16,299 nucleotides of DNA from Roseburia_C sp051879315 (GTDB taxonomy: Bacteria; Bacillota; Clostridia; Lachnospirales; Lachnospiraceae), in the NCBI GenBank assembly GCA_051879315.1, contig JBJELW010000074.1, positions 1-16,299 on the forward strand, read 5' to 3'. Both the position numbers and the translations under genes were made by a program. Shown here one piece after another: positions 1-6,103 of the stretch. The notes below the pieces were generated by a model that was given only the letters and a program-made list of their open reading frames with translations, did no database searches and had not been told where the DNA came from. Every line of letters begins with the position of its first letter. Within the stretch, counting starts at the first letter, position 1.

Positions 1-255
1 GAGAGTTCCAATTTATACGGTTACAGATTAGAAAGTGCAAAATAAATCCGTATATGGGCGCCAACCACCAGAAGTATTGGATCAAAGAAGCCCACCAAAT
101 GCCTGAATACCTCTGCAAACCTCATTTTTTTCGTGGCTCCCACACTCCTCAATTTATAGAATTCCACAACCCCCAATTTGTTAAAATCTCACTAAACTGT
201 TCCAATGAAATGCTATTTCTACCAGAGTGTTACTTTTATTATTCTCTATACAACC
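1..255. other. No confident gene; region downstream of the response regulator
   Basis: This stretch follows the stop codon of the response regulator. I see no kinase gene and no convincing intrinsic terminator. On the minus strand a 34-codon ORF (21-125, ATG at 125-123, TAA at 23-21) begins MRFAEVFRHLVGFF and is preceded by a poorly spaced GGAG. It has hydrophobic stretches but resembles nothing I recognise, so it is probably chance. A plus-strand reading at 54-293 overlaps the regulator gene end and is not credible as a gene. A histidine kinase would often lie here; its absence fits the damaged state of the regulator, though a kinase could lie elsewhere. Confidence 0.4.
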
Positions 256-756
256 TTATGGCACAAATTTATATCCCACCCCAAACACCGTGACAAAATA
301 TCTGGGATGACATCGATCCGGTTCTATTTTTTGCCGGATGCCTTTGATATGTGAATCGATACTTCTGTCATATCCTTCAAAATGATCGCCGATTGCGCAG
401 TCTATCAACTGCGCTCTGGTAAAAACCCGATTGGGCGACAGAACCATAGATTTAAAAATATTGTACTCGTTTGGTGTCAGATGTACTTCCTCACCATTTC
501 TGTAGATGATACGCTGATCGAAATTCACCACCAGATACCCATCCCCAATCACAAGTTCATCCTTATTTTCCGGAATATCCCTATGATATGGCCGCAGATC
601 CAATATTACCAAGTCCGGCGTTTTTTCTTGCACATACTCCAACGCACTTTTATCATCCGGTACTGCCACAGCACAAAATCCTGCTTTTTCCAAGGAATCC
701 TTCAGGATTTCAGCGATTTCCTCTTCATCGTCTACAATCAGTATCGTTCCCTCCAT
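256..756 (-). CDS. OmpR/PhoB-family response regulator with half of the receiver domain missing
   Basis: DNA-binding response regulator, 166 residues from the ATG at 756. The N-terminus is a normal receiver start: MEGTILIVDD with acidic pocket D9-D10, then the phospho-acceptor strand PDLVILDL with D53. Directly after D53-L54 the protein passes into the linker (RPYHRDIPENKDELVIGDG) and a complete OmpR-type winged helix (about residues 73-166: HLTPNEYNIF, recognition region RSIDSHIKGIRQKIE, wing GVGYKF). The usual beta4 Ser/Thr and beta5 Lys and their helices, about 60 residues, are absent, while the frame is intact. Full-length relatives are about 225-235 residues. The ATG lies 25 nt after the NlpC/P60 stop, with GGAGG at 775-771 (spacing 14). 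A TTG at 789 could add 11 residues and overlap the upstream gene. DNA binding is probably retained, but normal phosphorylation control is probably lost. No partner kinase is visible. Functional gene versus pseudogene is undecided. Confidence 0.8.
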   Translation of the reverse strand: MEGTILIVDDEEEIAEILKDSLEKAGFCAVAVPDDKSALEYVQEKTPDLVILDLRPYHRDIPENKDELVIGDGYLVVNFDQRIIYRNGEEVHLTPNEYNIFKSMVLSPNRVFTRAQLIDCAIGDHFEGYDRSIDSHIKGIRQKIEPDRCHPRYFVTVFGVGYKFVP

Positions 757-781
757 AGGTGCCGCATCAACCTCCGTTGTA

Positions 782-2101
782 TCACACAATTCTTCTGATG
801 CCTAAAATCGTTCTGTAATCAGCATTTGAGATTTTGATTCCCTCTCTTTCATTACTTGCGTGTACAACTTGATTATTCCCCATATAAATTCCAATATGCC
901 CCGAATACCAAATTAAATCTCCCGGCTGGGCTTCGCTGAGAGATGCAACGCTGCGGCCGCTCTTTCCCTGCTCTCCCGAGGTTCTAGGCAAGGAGATTCC
1001 AAAATTTTCATAGACACGCATAACAAACCCGGAGCAATCTGTTCCCTGTGTCAGGCTGGTTCCACCATACACATAGGGATTGCCCACAAATTGTACGGCG
1101 TAGTTTACGATCTGCTGCCCTAACGAAGTGGTGGGTGCCGCGGGCTTCGATGCCTGCGCAGAACTATTAGCTGCTGAACTATTGGATGTGGCAGTTGAAC
1201 CAGTCGATGAAGTTGCGGACCCATTCGAAGATGTGGTGGAACTGCTCTGGGTCTTCTTCTGTTCGATAGCCTTTCTTGCAGCTTCCTCTGCCCGTTTTCG
1301 TTCCGCCTCTTCCCTGGCCAAGCGCTCCTGCTCTTCCTCTATGGATTCCGCCACCACATTCTCCGTATATAAGTCTACATAATCGGTGGAAACGTAGCCT
1401 TCTCCTTCTTCCACCGACACCTTAACAAATCCGTCCACCTCTTCGCTGACTGTCAGCAAATCCCCTTCCGGCACCAGCCCCAATACCTTTGCCTCTAAGG
1501 AAGGCTCCATTCTGACTTTCAGCGTGGTGGTGGTGACTCTGGCCATCCTTGCTCCAACTTCATCTGCACGAATCTTTGCTTCCATTCCGGTTAATACGAA
1601 TTCACCCTTCACATAACCGGTCACACTTCCTGATTCAATATAATACCAGTCGCCTTCCGTTCCCAGCAAAATGCCAACGGAATCATCGTACAGCTTTCCG
1701 ACGATTTCCCCTTCCTCGCCTGCCGCATCACGAATATTTACATAATTAGTGACATCCGCTATTACAAGGTTTGGTGCTTCCTGCTCCGGCTCCTGCTGTC
1801 CCATTTCTTCCATGGATTCTTCTGTATTTTCTGCACTCGCTATTCCCTCTGATTCTACTTCTGAAGATGCCATGTATGCACTGGAATTAATGTAACGCAC
1901 ATTTTCCCGCACGGAAATCCTCTCCTGGATTTCTTCCACTGTTTTAAGTTCATTCGCTGCTCGAGATTGAATTCCCGCACTGATTTCTTCTCCTTCACCG
2001 GCTTGTTTTCCGTTGCTGCCGGTCAGGAATCCTATCACCAGCAACACACAAATAACACCTATGATTCCTAATCCAAGGAAACTGTAATTCTGTCTCTTCA
2101 T
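782..2101 (-). CDS. Membrane-anchored SH3b-SH3b-NlpC/P60 peptidoglycan hydrolase
   Basis: Predicted cell-wall endopeptidase, 439 residues. Residues 1-28 hold a hydrophobic segment after MKRQNYSF, acting as signal anchor or signal peptide. Two bacterial SH3 domains follow, about 110-172 (VNIRDAAGEEGEIVGKL) and 187-245 (LKVRMEPSLEAKVLGLV). Next comes a charged helix rich in E, R, K and A (250-285), a Ser/Thr/Ala/Asn linker (286-325), and a C-terminal NlpC/P60 domain (326-439). The catalytic Cys356 is in TDCSGF, His402 in GHIGIY, and the third polar residue is His414 in VVHAS. Known members cleave D-Glu/meso-DAP-type stem-peptide bonds, with the SH3b domains binding the wall. The start is set by AAAGGAG five bases before ATG. 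It is the first gene of an operon with the truncated response regulator, so the regulator may control wall turnover. The catalytic residues look intact. Confidence 0.93.
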   Translation of the reverse strand: MKRQNYSFLGLGIIGVICVLLVIGFLTGSNGKQAGEGEEISAGIQSRAANELKTVEEIQERISVRENVRYINSSAYMASSEVESEGIASAENTEESMEEMGQQEPEQEAPNLVIADVTNYVNIRDAAGEEGEIVGKLYDDSVGILLGTEGDWYYIESGSVTGYVKGEFVLTGMEAKIRADEVGARMARVTTTTLKVRMEPSLEAKVLGLVPEGDLLTVSEEVDGFVKVSVEEGEGYVSTDYVDLYTENVVAESIEEEQERLAREEAERKRAEEAARKAIEQKKTQSSSTTSSNGSATSSTGSTATSNSSAANSSAQASKPAAPTTSLGQQIVNYAVQFVGNPYVYGGTSLTQGTDCSGFVMRVYENFGISLPRTSGEQGKSGRSVASLSEAQPGDLIWYSGHIGIYMGNNQVVHASNEREGIKISNADYRTILGIRRIV

Positions 2102-2121
2102 AATATCTCCTTTTGGTTTGT

Positions 2122-2146
2122 TATCTGTTCAGTACTTTCACAGATA
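2122..2146. repeat. 7-bp inverted repeat in the 5' region of the NlpC/P60 gene
   Basis: TATCTGT at 2122-2128 and ACAGATA at 2140-2146 form a perfect 7-bp inverted repeat with an 11-base spacer, about 20-45 bases upstream of the hydrolase start. It could be an operator or a leader hairpin. There is no T-run after it on the minus strand, so it is not an obvious terminator. Confidence 0.4.
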
Positions 2147-2173
2147 CTATTTTTGCCACATCATATTAAAAAC

Positions 2174-2194
2174 TTATGGAGATTTTATGGAGAT
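2174..2194 (-). promoter_or_regulatory. Tandem 11-bp direct repeat upstream of the hydrolase/response-regulator operon
   Basis: TTATGGAGAT occurs at 2174-2183 and again at 2185-2194, exactly 11 bases apart. It lies about 75-95 bases upstream of the NlpC/P60 start, next to a possible minus-strand -10 (TAATAT, in the TTTTTAATATGATG stretch just downstream) that has no recognisable -35. OmpR/PhoB-family regulators are known to bind head-to-tail half-sites with an 11-bp period overlapping or replacing the -35. This could therefore be the binding site of the regulator encoded in the same operon. The link is inferred. Confidence 0.45.
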
Positions 2195-2195
2195 A

Positions 2196-2240
2196 AAAAA
2201 CCTGATTTTTCCATATCTACTTTGGAAAAATCAGGTTTTT
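2196..2240 (-). terminator. Intrinsic terminator of the NUDIX gene (likely bidirectional)
   Basis: A perfect 18-bp inverted repeat, AAAAACCTGATTTTTCCA at 2196-2213 and its complement at 2223-2240, encloses a 9-base loop. On the minus strand the stem ends in a T-run, and its outer base overlaps the stop codon of the NUDIX gene. T-runs on both strands suggest it works in both directions, although no plus-strand gene leads into it. Confidence 0.85.
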
Positions 2241-2595
2241 ACCGAATACATCCCTCCTGCATGGTTTCTTCCACATCACACAGGTAATAATAATTGTCCT
2301 GAATAAACACATCTTCGTAATCACCCTTTTGGATGCGGTGCACCATGCCATATTCTTTTATGGTTTGGGGAATGACCGTCAAGCCTGTCTCTTCCAAAAC
2401 TTCCCGAATCAAGGCTCTTTTCTTATCCTCGTTCTTCTCTATTCCGCCACCCGGAAATTTGTAATAGTCTAATTTCAGGCTATGTATCATGGCAAGCTTT
2501 CCATCTTTGATTATAATACCCCTTGCTGACGGACGGCTGAATGATGTGCCATTTATATCATAATCTTTGGTATCTATTTCAAATAACATGCGCAT
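2239..2595 (-). CDS. NUDIX hydrolase, C-terminally short
   Basis: NUDIX proteins hydrolyse nucleoside diphosphates linked to another moiety; the substrate here is unknown. The protein has 118 residues. The Nudix box is clear: FPGGGIEKNED followed by ALIREVLEETGL, matching GX5EX7REUXEEXGU with the metal-binding glutamates present. The N-terminal strand (RPSARGIIIKDGKLAMIHS) is normal. From memory, relatives with this N-terminus are about 160 residues and carry another strand and helix after the YYYLCDVE segment. Here the protein stops a few residues later (EETMQEGCIR) and runs straight into the terminator, so about 40 residues seem to be lost. The ATG at 2595 follows AGAGG with 9-base spacing; a second ATG at 2589 is less well spaced. 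The gene has its own promoter about 145-170 bases upstream and a structured leader. It may be a decaying gene. Confidence 0.8.
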   Translation of the reverse strand: MRMLFEIDTKDYDINGTSFSRPSARGIIIKDGKLAMIHSLKLDYYKFPGGGIEKNEDKKRALIREVLEETGLTVIPQTIKEYGMVHRIQKGDYEDVFIQDNYYYLCDVEETMQEGCIR

Positions 2596-2640
2596 TGGTT
2601 TTTCCTCTTTTTCTCTTTTCTAATCTTCCACCAAAAATTT

Positions 2641-2680
2641 AAAGAGAGAGCAATAACACCACTGTGCTATATGCTCTCTC
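2641..2680 (-). terminator. Terminator-like hairpin in the NUDIX leader
   Basis: On the minus strand TGCTCTCTC-type bases at 2672-2680 pair with 2644-2652 (9 bp). An inner stem with one bulge and one mismatch closes a four-base loop at 2660-2663. The following bases are CTTTAAATTTTTGG, a moderate T-run. It lies about 50-95 bases before the NUDIX start codon and just after a consensus promoter, so it would stop most transcripts unless overridden. It closely resembles the hairpin at 6026-6068. Confidence 0.65.
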
Positions 2681-2733
2681 TGTGGCTAATTCTTCTGTTA
2701 TTCGCCAACAATTAACCCTGTGGCTAATCTTCT
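2641..2733 (-). ncRNA. Candidate attenuated leader or small RNA upstream of NUDIX
   Basis: A transcript starting near 2733 from the consensus promoter at 2740-2768 and ending at the hairpin would be about 90-105 nt. It contains two near-identical segments: CTGTGGCTAATTCTTCTG (plus-strand reading, 2680-2697) and the same minus one T at 2718-2734. I do not recognise a known RNA family. It could be an attenuator for the NUDIX gene or an independent sRNA. This is inferred from the promoter plus hairpin layout only. Confidence 0.4.
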
Positions 2734-2739
2734 GAAGTC

Positions 2740-2768
2740 ATTATACGCAAGCGGAATTTTTGTGTCAA
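2740..2768 (-). promoter_or_regulatory. Consensus sigma-A promoter reading toward NUDIX
   Basis: On the minus strand TTGACA (2768-2763), a 17-base spacer and TATAAT (2745-2740) match the vegetative consensus exactly. The start point should be near 2733, giving a leader of about 138 bases to the NUDIX start codon. Confidence 0.88.
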
Positions 2769-2784
2769 TAGAAAGTGATTCTTG

Positions 2785-2820
2785 GAAGTCATGTGAAGTC
2801 ATGTGAATTTTTCATGTGAA
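2785..2820. repeat. CATGTGAA repeat cluster between divergent promoters
   Basis: CATGTGAA occurs three times, at 2790-2797, 2800-2807 and 2813-2820. The first two are part of a tandem 10-base unit, GAAGTCATGT (2785-2794 and 2795-2804). The cluster lies between the -35 of the NUDIX promoter and the -35 of the DUF2798 promoter, a natural place for a shared operator. No cognate regulator is identified. Confidence 0.5.
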
Positions 2821-2837
2821 AATTTTTGAAATTTCTT

Positions 2838-2866
2838 TTGAAAATCTGTCTGGATTGTGATAAACT
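2838..2866 (+). promoter_or_regulatory. Promoter of the DUF2798-like gene
   Basis: TTGAAA (2838-2843), a 17-base spacer and TAAACT (2861-2866), with TGA directly before the -10 as an extended -10 element. The start point should be near 2873, giving a leader of about 140 bases. Confidence 0.65.
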
Positions 2867-2900
2867 GTCAAGCGAAAAATAAATAACGAAACATAAACGA

Positions 2901-2989
2901 CACAAGTATTGCTTTGCATGTAAAACTGATCACGGGAAATATGTATTAACCTAATCAGGAGATTATGCAATCGATGCTTGTGTTTTTTT
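2901..2989 (+). promoter_or_regulatory. Terminator-like structured leader of the DUF2798-like gene
   Basis: The left arm 2901-2919 (CACAAGTATTGCTTTGCAT) pairs with 2965-2982 (ATGCAATCGATGCTTGTG) through about 17 base pairs, with one mismatch and one bulge. Seven T residues follow at 2983-2989. The 45-base loop holds a second small stem, CTGAT (2926-2930) with ATCAG (2954-2958). The structure ends about 25 bases before the start codon. A stem plus T-run inside a 5' leader suggests regulated transcription termination. It matches no riboswitch class I recognise. Confidence 0.5.
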
Positions 2990-3013
2990 ATGTACGAAAG
3001 AAGGAGAAAAGTT

Positions 3014-3736
3014 ATGCCAAGAAATCAATTTCAAAGAATGATATTTGCATTCTTAACCGTTTTAGTTACTGTTCATGCCTATGTATTTTACAGTCTTTAT
3101 GTGGTAAACGGGCAGACACTGATGAATATCACCGGAGAGAGCAGTGTTTTAAACGCCATCCGTGCCCAGGGTGGGGTATATATGTTTGGACGAATGCTCC
3201 CGATCTGGGCTGTGGTAATCGTGGAATTCTGTTTTGCCTACACGTTGGAAGTTCTGGTGGGAAGTCCTTTATCTTTTCGGCTTGCCTGCAGAAAGTTTGA
3301 TCCCAAGAAAAATCATCCCATGATTTTTGAAAGCGCCATTATCAATGCCACGGTCGGTATTATGTGTCCCGCAATGAGCTTCATTGCCGCATTTTTGTAC
3401 TACCCCTATTATGCGGGATTCAATGTGTGGACGTTCCTGGCAAACTGGTTAAAGCTGGTATGCTTCAATTTTCCCTTTGCATTCTTTACACAGATGTATT
3501 TTATCCAGCCCCTTGTACGATTTGTCTTTAGAATCCTCTTTGCAAAGGATATCAAAGCACGGGCCAGCGAGGCAAATGTGGAACGTCCCAAGGATGAAAC
3601 AGAGGTTGTGGCCGATATCTACCGACGTATTGATGAAATTCAGAAAAACCTGGAACATGAGCGCAGACAGCGAAAAAAACTTGCCGCCCAGACTGTGTCA
3701 GGTGCTTCAAGCACCGATTCTAAGAACAATCAGTAA
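3014..3736 (+). CDS. DUF2798-like four-helix membrane protein
   Basis: Integral membrane protein of unknown function, 240 residues. Hydrophobic segments lie at about 7-30, 61-81, 107-130 and 138-174. The second half has the pattern LEVLVGSPLSFRLACRKFDPKKNHPM and a Pro/Tyr-rich YYPYYAGF before the last helix, which I associate with DUF2798-type proteins of Clostridia. The tail (185-240) is hydrophilic and predicted to form a coiled coil (DEIQKNLEHERRQRKK), probably cytoplasmic. The start ATG at 3014 has AAGGAG seven bases upstream; an in-frame ATG at 2978 lies inside the leader hairpin and lacks such a site. It is the only confident plus-strand gene in the window, transcribed alone from the promoter near 2861 and ended by the hairpin at 3770. 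No catalytic motif is visible. Confidence 0.85.
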   Translation: MPRNQFQRMIFAFLTVLVTVHAYVFYSLYVVNGQTLMNITGESSVLNAIRAQGGVYMFGRMLPIWAVVIVEFCFAYTLEVLVGSPLSFRLACRKFDPKKNHPMIFESAIINATVGIMCPAMSFIAAFLYYPYYAGFNVWTFLANWLKLVCFNFPFAFFTQMYFIQPLVRFVFRILFAKDIKARASEANVERPKDETEVVADIYRRIDEIQKNLEHERRQRKKLAAQTVSGASSTDSKNNQ

Positions 3737-3769
3737 AATAGACACATCTCTTTATCAGAGAGTACAAAG

Positions 3770-3803
3770 AAAGCTGGCAGTCTGAAATGACTCCAGCTTT
3801 TTT
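3770..3803 (+). terminator. Intrinsic terminator between convergent genes
   Basis: AAAGCTGG (3770-3777) pairs with CCAGCTTT (3793-3800), and inside it AGTC pairs with GACT around a six-base loop. T residues continue to 3803. On the minus strand the stem is followed by TTTCTTTG, so it may also end the glycosyltransferase transcript. Confidence 0.85.
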
Positions 3804-3810
3804 ATGTAAT

Positions 3811-4956
3811 TCATTTCAAGGATTCATAGATAGTTTCCATCGCCTCTGCAAAATGCCCCTTATCAAAGGATTCCGCAATTTTCTCACTATACTTTCCAGC
3901 GTTGGAACGCCATTGTGCATTTTCAATCATAACATTTAATTTGCAGAGAAATTCATCCATTGACGTATACTCGTATCCGTTTACCCCCTCTTTGATTACA
4001 CCGCACAAACAGGAATCCCGCCGACAGAGGAGGGGCAGGCCGTTTGCCGCCGCTTCAATATAGGTAAGGCCCTGTGTTTCACTTGTAGACGCACTGACGA
4101 ATATATCTGCCAGCTGATAATATTCCTGAACCTGCGATGGTTCTACCATTCCAACAAAAATCACATGACTTCCTATCCCTAAATCTATAGACAATTTTTC
4201 CAAATTCTTTTTATCCGGGCCATCACCAACAATTACAAAGGTCAAATCAGGATTTTTCTTGAGTACCACTGCAAAAAACTCCAGCAATTCCTCCAGGTTC
4301 TTTTCCGTACCAAGACGCCCCAGATTCAATAAAACATGATGGTTGTCTGGAATTCCGAGTATTCGCCGTTTCTTTTTTTGCTCTTCCTTGCTCATTCGGT
4401 GATTATGCTGTTCCAACGAAATCCCGCTGGGAACAATCTGAATGTCATTTTTCACCCCATATTCCTGCAAGGTATCCCTCACTTTACCGGTGGGTGCAAT
4501 AATCCTGTTCACTCTCTTTAAACGTATACGGGAAAATCTCCCCACCATACGCTTTCCAATGAATTTACCCGGAATTACATAAGTAACATACTGTTCATAC
4601 AAAGTATGATACGTATGGACAATCGGCGCCCCGGTATGTTTCGCAATATACTTGGCAAATTGAAAGCTAAAAAACTCACACTGGCTGTGAATAACATCCG
4701 GTTTCCAATCAATCAATTCCCTGAGCAGAAAATTATGATAAGATACCGGCATACGCACATTTGGATAAATAAATTCCATGGAAATAGACTTTATGTAGTA
4801 CACAGTCCCATCTCTGTAACTTTCCATACCATTTGATAAAGTAAGAATACGAACATCATGCCCCTTATTTTTAAGTTCCCCCGACAAGTTTTTAACAGAA
4901 GTCACAACACCATTTGTAGGTGTAGCATATAGATCTGTTGTAATCAAAATTTTCAT
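3811..4956 (-). CDS. Family 4 glycosyltransferase (GT-B fold)
   Basis: Retaining glycosyltransferase of 381 residues, predicted cytoplasmic or membrane-associated. The N-terminal domain starts MKILITTDLYATPTNGVV, a glycine-containing acceptor-side loop typical of GT4. The C-terminal donor domain has LGRLGTEKNLEELL (R214, K219), VIVGDGPDKKNLE and the EX7E motif, ETQGLTYIE (E293, E301). The style (NGVVTSVKNL, HTYHTLYE) resembles diacylglycerol glucosyltransferases that make glycolipids in Firmicutes, but a different acceptor is possible. The ATG follows AGAGG at good spacing. It is the last gene after GNAT and the ArsC-like gene, 30 bases downstream of the latter with no obvious promoter between, so the three are probably co-transcribed. 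Confidence 0.9.
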   Translation of the reverse strand: MKILITTDLYATPTNGVVTSVKNLSGELKNKGHDVRILTLSNGMESYRDGTVYYIKSISMEFIYPNVRMPVSYHNFLLRELIDWKPDVIHSQCEFFSFQFAKYIAKHTGAPIVHTYHTLYEQYVTYVIPGKFIGKRMVGRFSRIRLKRVNRIIAPTGKVRDTLQEYGVKNDIQIVPSGISLEQHNHRMSKEEQKKKRRILGIPDNHHVLLNLGRLGTEKNLEELLEFFAVVLKKNPDLTFVIVGDGPDKKNLEKLSIDLGIGSHVIFVGMVEPSQVQEYYQLADIFVSASTSETQGLTYIEAAANGLPLLCRRDSCLCGVIKEGVNGYEYTSMDEFLCKLNVMIENAQWRSNAGKYSEKIAESFDKGHFAEAMETIYESLK

Positions 4957-4986
4957 AATATTCCTCTTATGTCTTGGCAGTTATTT

Positions 4987-5337
4987 TTACAATAATTTTT
5001 CTTCCCACTCTGCTTCCTTAAATCCTGTCAAAACCATATCTCCATTCACAATCAGCGGTCTTTTCACAAGCATACCGTTAGTTGCCAGAAGCTTTAACTG
5101 TTCCTCTTCGCTCATGGCAGGCAGTTTGTCCTTCAACTGCATCTCCTTATAGATCATTCCGCTTGTATTAAAAAACTTCTTCAGCGGAAGTCCGCTCTTT
5201 GCATGCCATTCTTTTAATTCGTCATAGGACGGATTCTCTTCCACAATATGACGGTCTGTGTAAGTAATATTGTTTGCATCCAGCCATTTTTTCGCCTTTT
5301 GGCAGGTGGAGCACTTGGGATATTCGATAAATAACAT
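4987..5337 (-). CDS. ArsC/Spx-family thioredoxin-fold protein
   Basis: 116 residues, starting MLFIEYPKCSTCQKAKKWL. It has the CX2C pair C9-C12 in the first loop, then the family pattern HIVEENPSYDELKEWHAKSG, FFNTSG, and a C-terminal LVKRPLIVNGDMVLTGF. The family contains arsenate reductases, the Spx/MgsR transcription regulators and uncharacterised YffB-like reductases. The CX2C pair and RPL segment do not separate these options; no arsenic operon is present, so a redox role is more cautious than arsenate reduction. The ATG at 5337 has AAAGGAGG eight bases upstream, overlapping the stop codon of the GNAT gene (13-base gap). An in-frame ATG at 5370 overlaps the GNAT end but lacks a comparable site. 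Confidence 0.87.
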   Translation of the reverse strand: MLFIEYPKCSTCQKAKKWLDANNITYTDRHIVEENPSYDELKEWHAKSGLPLKKFFNTSGMIYKEMQLKDKLPAMSEEEQLKLLATNGMLVKRPLIVNGDMVLTGFKEAEWEEKLL

Positions 5338-5350
5338 CTTTTTTCCTCCT

Positions 5351-5890
5351 TTATTTTCTATTCCCATCATCTAACACATAGCTCATCTCATGCCATTCTT
5401 CCCCGCCCCAGGTAGAATTTGCGATTCCGCAATCCGTAAATCCCATTCCCTTATACATTTCCACCTTGGAATCCAGGCAGGTAAGTATCAGTTTTTGCCT
5501 GCCATTTTCCCTCTCACGTTTTGCATATTCGGATACCAGGGCTTTCGCCAATCCCTGTTTGCGATATTCCGGCAATACATCCAGACCCAGCAACATCACA
5601 TTCTTTCCGGCTGGATCGTATAAGCTGATATCCGTAAAAAACTCATCCCGGAAAACAGCTTCGTCTGTGGAAAGCCCATTAAAAAATCCTGCCAGCTTTC
5701 CTGTCTCTTTATCTATGACCACAAGAAACAACTCCGGTGCCTTCGCAACCCGCTCCTTCATATGCTGCTCGGAACATGCCTCATTAGGCGGAAAGCAAAT
5801 CTGCTCAATAGCTACTGCCTGGTCTGCCTCCTCCGGCTTTATGCTTCGAAATTCGTATCTCTCATCATTATCTTTTTCTTTCTTACACAT
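5351..5890 (-). CDS. GNAT-family N-acetyltransferase
   Basis: Acetyl-CoA-dependent acyltransferase, 179 residues. The central strand and pyrophosphate-binding loop are seen as MLLGLDVLPEYRKQGLAKAL (about 99-118, with RKQGLA the loop). The later strand is KLILTCLDSKVEMYKGMGF, the usual C-terminal GNAT motif, with Tyr146 a possible general acid by family analogy. The N-terminal part (ICFPPNEACSEQHMKER) recalls arylalkylamine-type acetyltransferases, but the substrate is unknown. The start is supported by AAAGGAG seven bases upstream. It is the first gene of the GNAT, ArsC-like, GT4 cluster, with an extended -10 promoter about 95 bases upstream. Confidence 0.88.
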   Translation of the reverse strand: MCKKEKDNDERYEFRSIKPEEADQAVAIEQICFPPNEACSEQHMKERVAKAPELFLVVIDKETGKLAGFFNGLSTDEAVFRDEFFTDISLYDPAGKNVMLLGLDVLPEYRKQGLAKALVSEYAKRERENGRQKLILTCLDSKVEMYKGMGFTDCGIANSTWGGEEWHEMSYVLDDGNRK

Positions 5891-5985
5891 CTTTTGCTCC
5901 TTTCAAATAATAGCAGATGTACTCACATTATTTCCGAATACATCCTAATAGATTTCCCGGCATCACCATATTTTCTTTCCGAACA

Positions 5986-5994
5986 ATTATAACA
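5986..5994 (-). promoter_or_regulatory. Extended -10 promoter of the GNAT operon
   Basis: On the minus strand TGTTATAAT (5994-5986) gives an extended TGn plus consensus TATAAT. The -35 region is poor (TGATTT at 17-base spacing). The start point would be near 5979, about 90 bases before the GNAT start codon. The region 5891-6025 holds no other gene. Confidence 0.55.
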
Positions 5995-6025
5995 CAATAT
6001 CACACCGCAAATCATTAAATAATTG

Positions 6026-6068
6026 AAAAAGAGAGTCATAACACAACTGTGTTATATACTCTCTCTTT
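6026..6068 (-). terminator. Terminator at the end of the ABC operon
   Basis: On the minus strand 6064-6058 (AGAGAGT) pairs with 6036-6030, with further inner pairing around 6038-6044 and 6049-6055, an internal bulge and a four-base loop (6045-6048). It is followed by TTTTTC. It lies 36 bases after the stop codon of the substrate-binding protein gene. Its sequence is close to the hairpin at 2641-2680. Confidence 0.8.
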
Positions 6069-6103
6069 GCAACCAACTTTAGTACTGCTAATGTAACAGT
6101 TCT

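Noticed and set aside
139..179. Imperfect direct repeat (CACACTCCTCAATTT and CACAACCCCCAATTT)
   Set aside because: Only partly matching, two copies, no structure or gene context that supports a function.
54..293. Plus-strand 79-codon ORF overlapping the end of the response regulator
   Set aside because: It runs into the 3' end of a clear minus-strand gene, has low-complexity composition, no ribosome site and no recognisable domain.
2965..3300. 111-codon plus-strand ORF with AGGAG near its ATG
   Set aside because: It overlaps the DUF2798-like gene out of frame, and its start lies inside the leader hairpin. Its cysteine-rich product has no recognisable features, while the other frame has a coherent membrane protein.
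4987..5337. Calling the thioredoxin-fold gene a true arsenate reductase
   Set aside because: No arsenic operon genes are nearby, and the CX2C-type family includes Spx regulators and uncharacterised reductases, so the specific function is not supported.
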